Shown: positions 63,912 through 64,000 of the stretch, piece by piece
Numbering within the stretch: the first letter of the stretch is position 1
How the letters are laid out: every line of letters starts with the position of its first letter
Assembly: GCA_020852515.1 (NCBI GenBank)
Contig: JADZAS010000011.1
Location: forward strand, 124,001 to 188,000
DNA: 64,000 bases
From: Phycisphaerales bacterium
GTDB lineage: Bacteria > Planctomycetota > Phycisphaerae > Phycisphaerales > UBA5793
Direction of reading: 5' to 3'
Translations under genes and position numbers: made by a program
The notes under the pieces: generated by a model
What the model saw: the letters and a program-made list of their open reading frames with translations, nothing else
Told to the model about the DNA's origin: nothing
Databases searched by the model: none

Positions 63912-64000
63912 CTTCTGCTCCCCTCTCGCCTGGCGTTGAATGCAGTCGCCCGAGAAACGTACGGAGATTACCCGCTTCGCTCCACGCCGCCCGGGCACAA

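Overview
The window is high-GC bacterial chromosome, most likely from a planctomycete of the Phycisphaerae type. The grounds are prepilin-like genes with a long hydrophobic N-terminus, a PEP-CTERM-like sorting tail, many small secreted proteins and lipoproteins, the futalosine menaquinone gene mqnA, a tandem PurS-PurL fusion, and densely packed short operons. The lineage is inferred from gene content; there is no rRNA gene here to confirm it.

Layout. Bases 1-3200 hold a partial sigma-factor-like DNA-binding protein, mqnA, a zinc-motif membrane protein and a NeuD-type acyltransferase. Bases 3209-14930 are a leftward type IV pilus or type II secretion cluster in the order pilM-pilN-pilO-pilP-like-pilB-pilT-pilC, followed by three minor-pilin-like genes. 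No secretin, prepilin peptidase or clear major pilin is present. Bases 15116-24731 hold housekeeping genes: a Sco-like lipoprotein, BtpA, a carbon-nitrogen hydrolase, a zinc-ribbon protein, leucyl aminopeptidase, a HIT protein, purL, a TPR/SPOR lipoprotein and a DUF309 protein. A HEAT-like protein and a RAYT transposase between inverted REP-like repeats follow, then aspS, asnB, a CvpA-like protein, an NDUFA9-like reductase and a dicarboxylate symporter.

Bases 34375-35568 encode three tandem secreted paralogues whose C-terminal motif recurs in the beta-helix protein at 60093-61913. Bases 35736-45164 hold an M29 aminopeptidase, two near-identical prepilin-like genes, a DUF2254 membrane protein, a BON-MscS channel, tRNA-Pro, cysE behind a terminator-bearing leader, and a small lipoprotein. 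Bases 45394-53200 carry a lipoprotein pair, a UvrD-type helicase-nuclease, and a four-gene overlapping operon (DUF2752, two lipoproteins, a glycosyltransferase). The rest holds an S10-type peptidase, greA, an M3 peptidase, a subtilase with a PKD domain, tRNA-Arg, the beta-helix protein, rlmN and a PEP-CTERM-like protein.

The most interesting points are: (a) at least seven operon-heading genes have a TANNNT -10 hexamer 5-7 nt before the start codon and no Shine-Dalgarno sequence, which suggests leaderless transcripts; (b) an intrinsic terminator with a competing upstream arm lies in front of cysE; (c) a PilX-like protein contains calcium-loop-like Asp-rich repeats; (d) a four-Cys secreted domain occurs both standalone in triplicate and at the end of a beta-helix protein.
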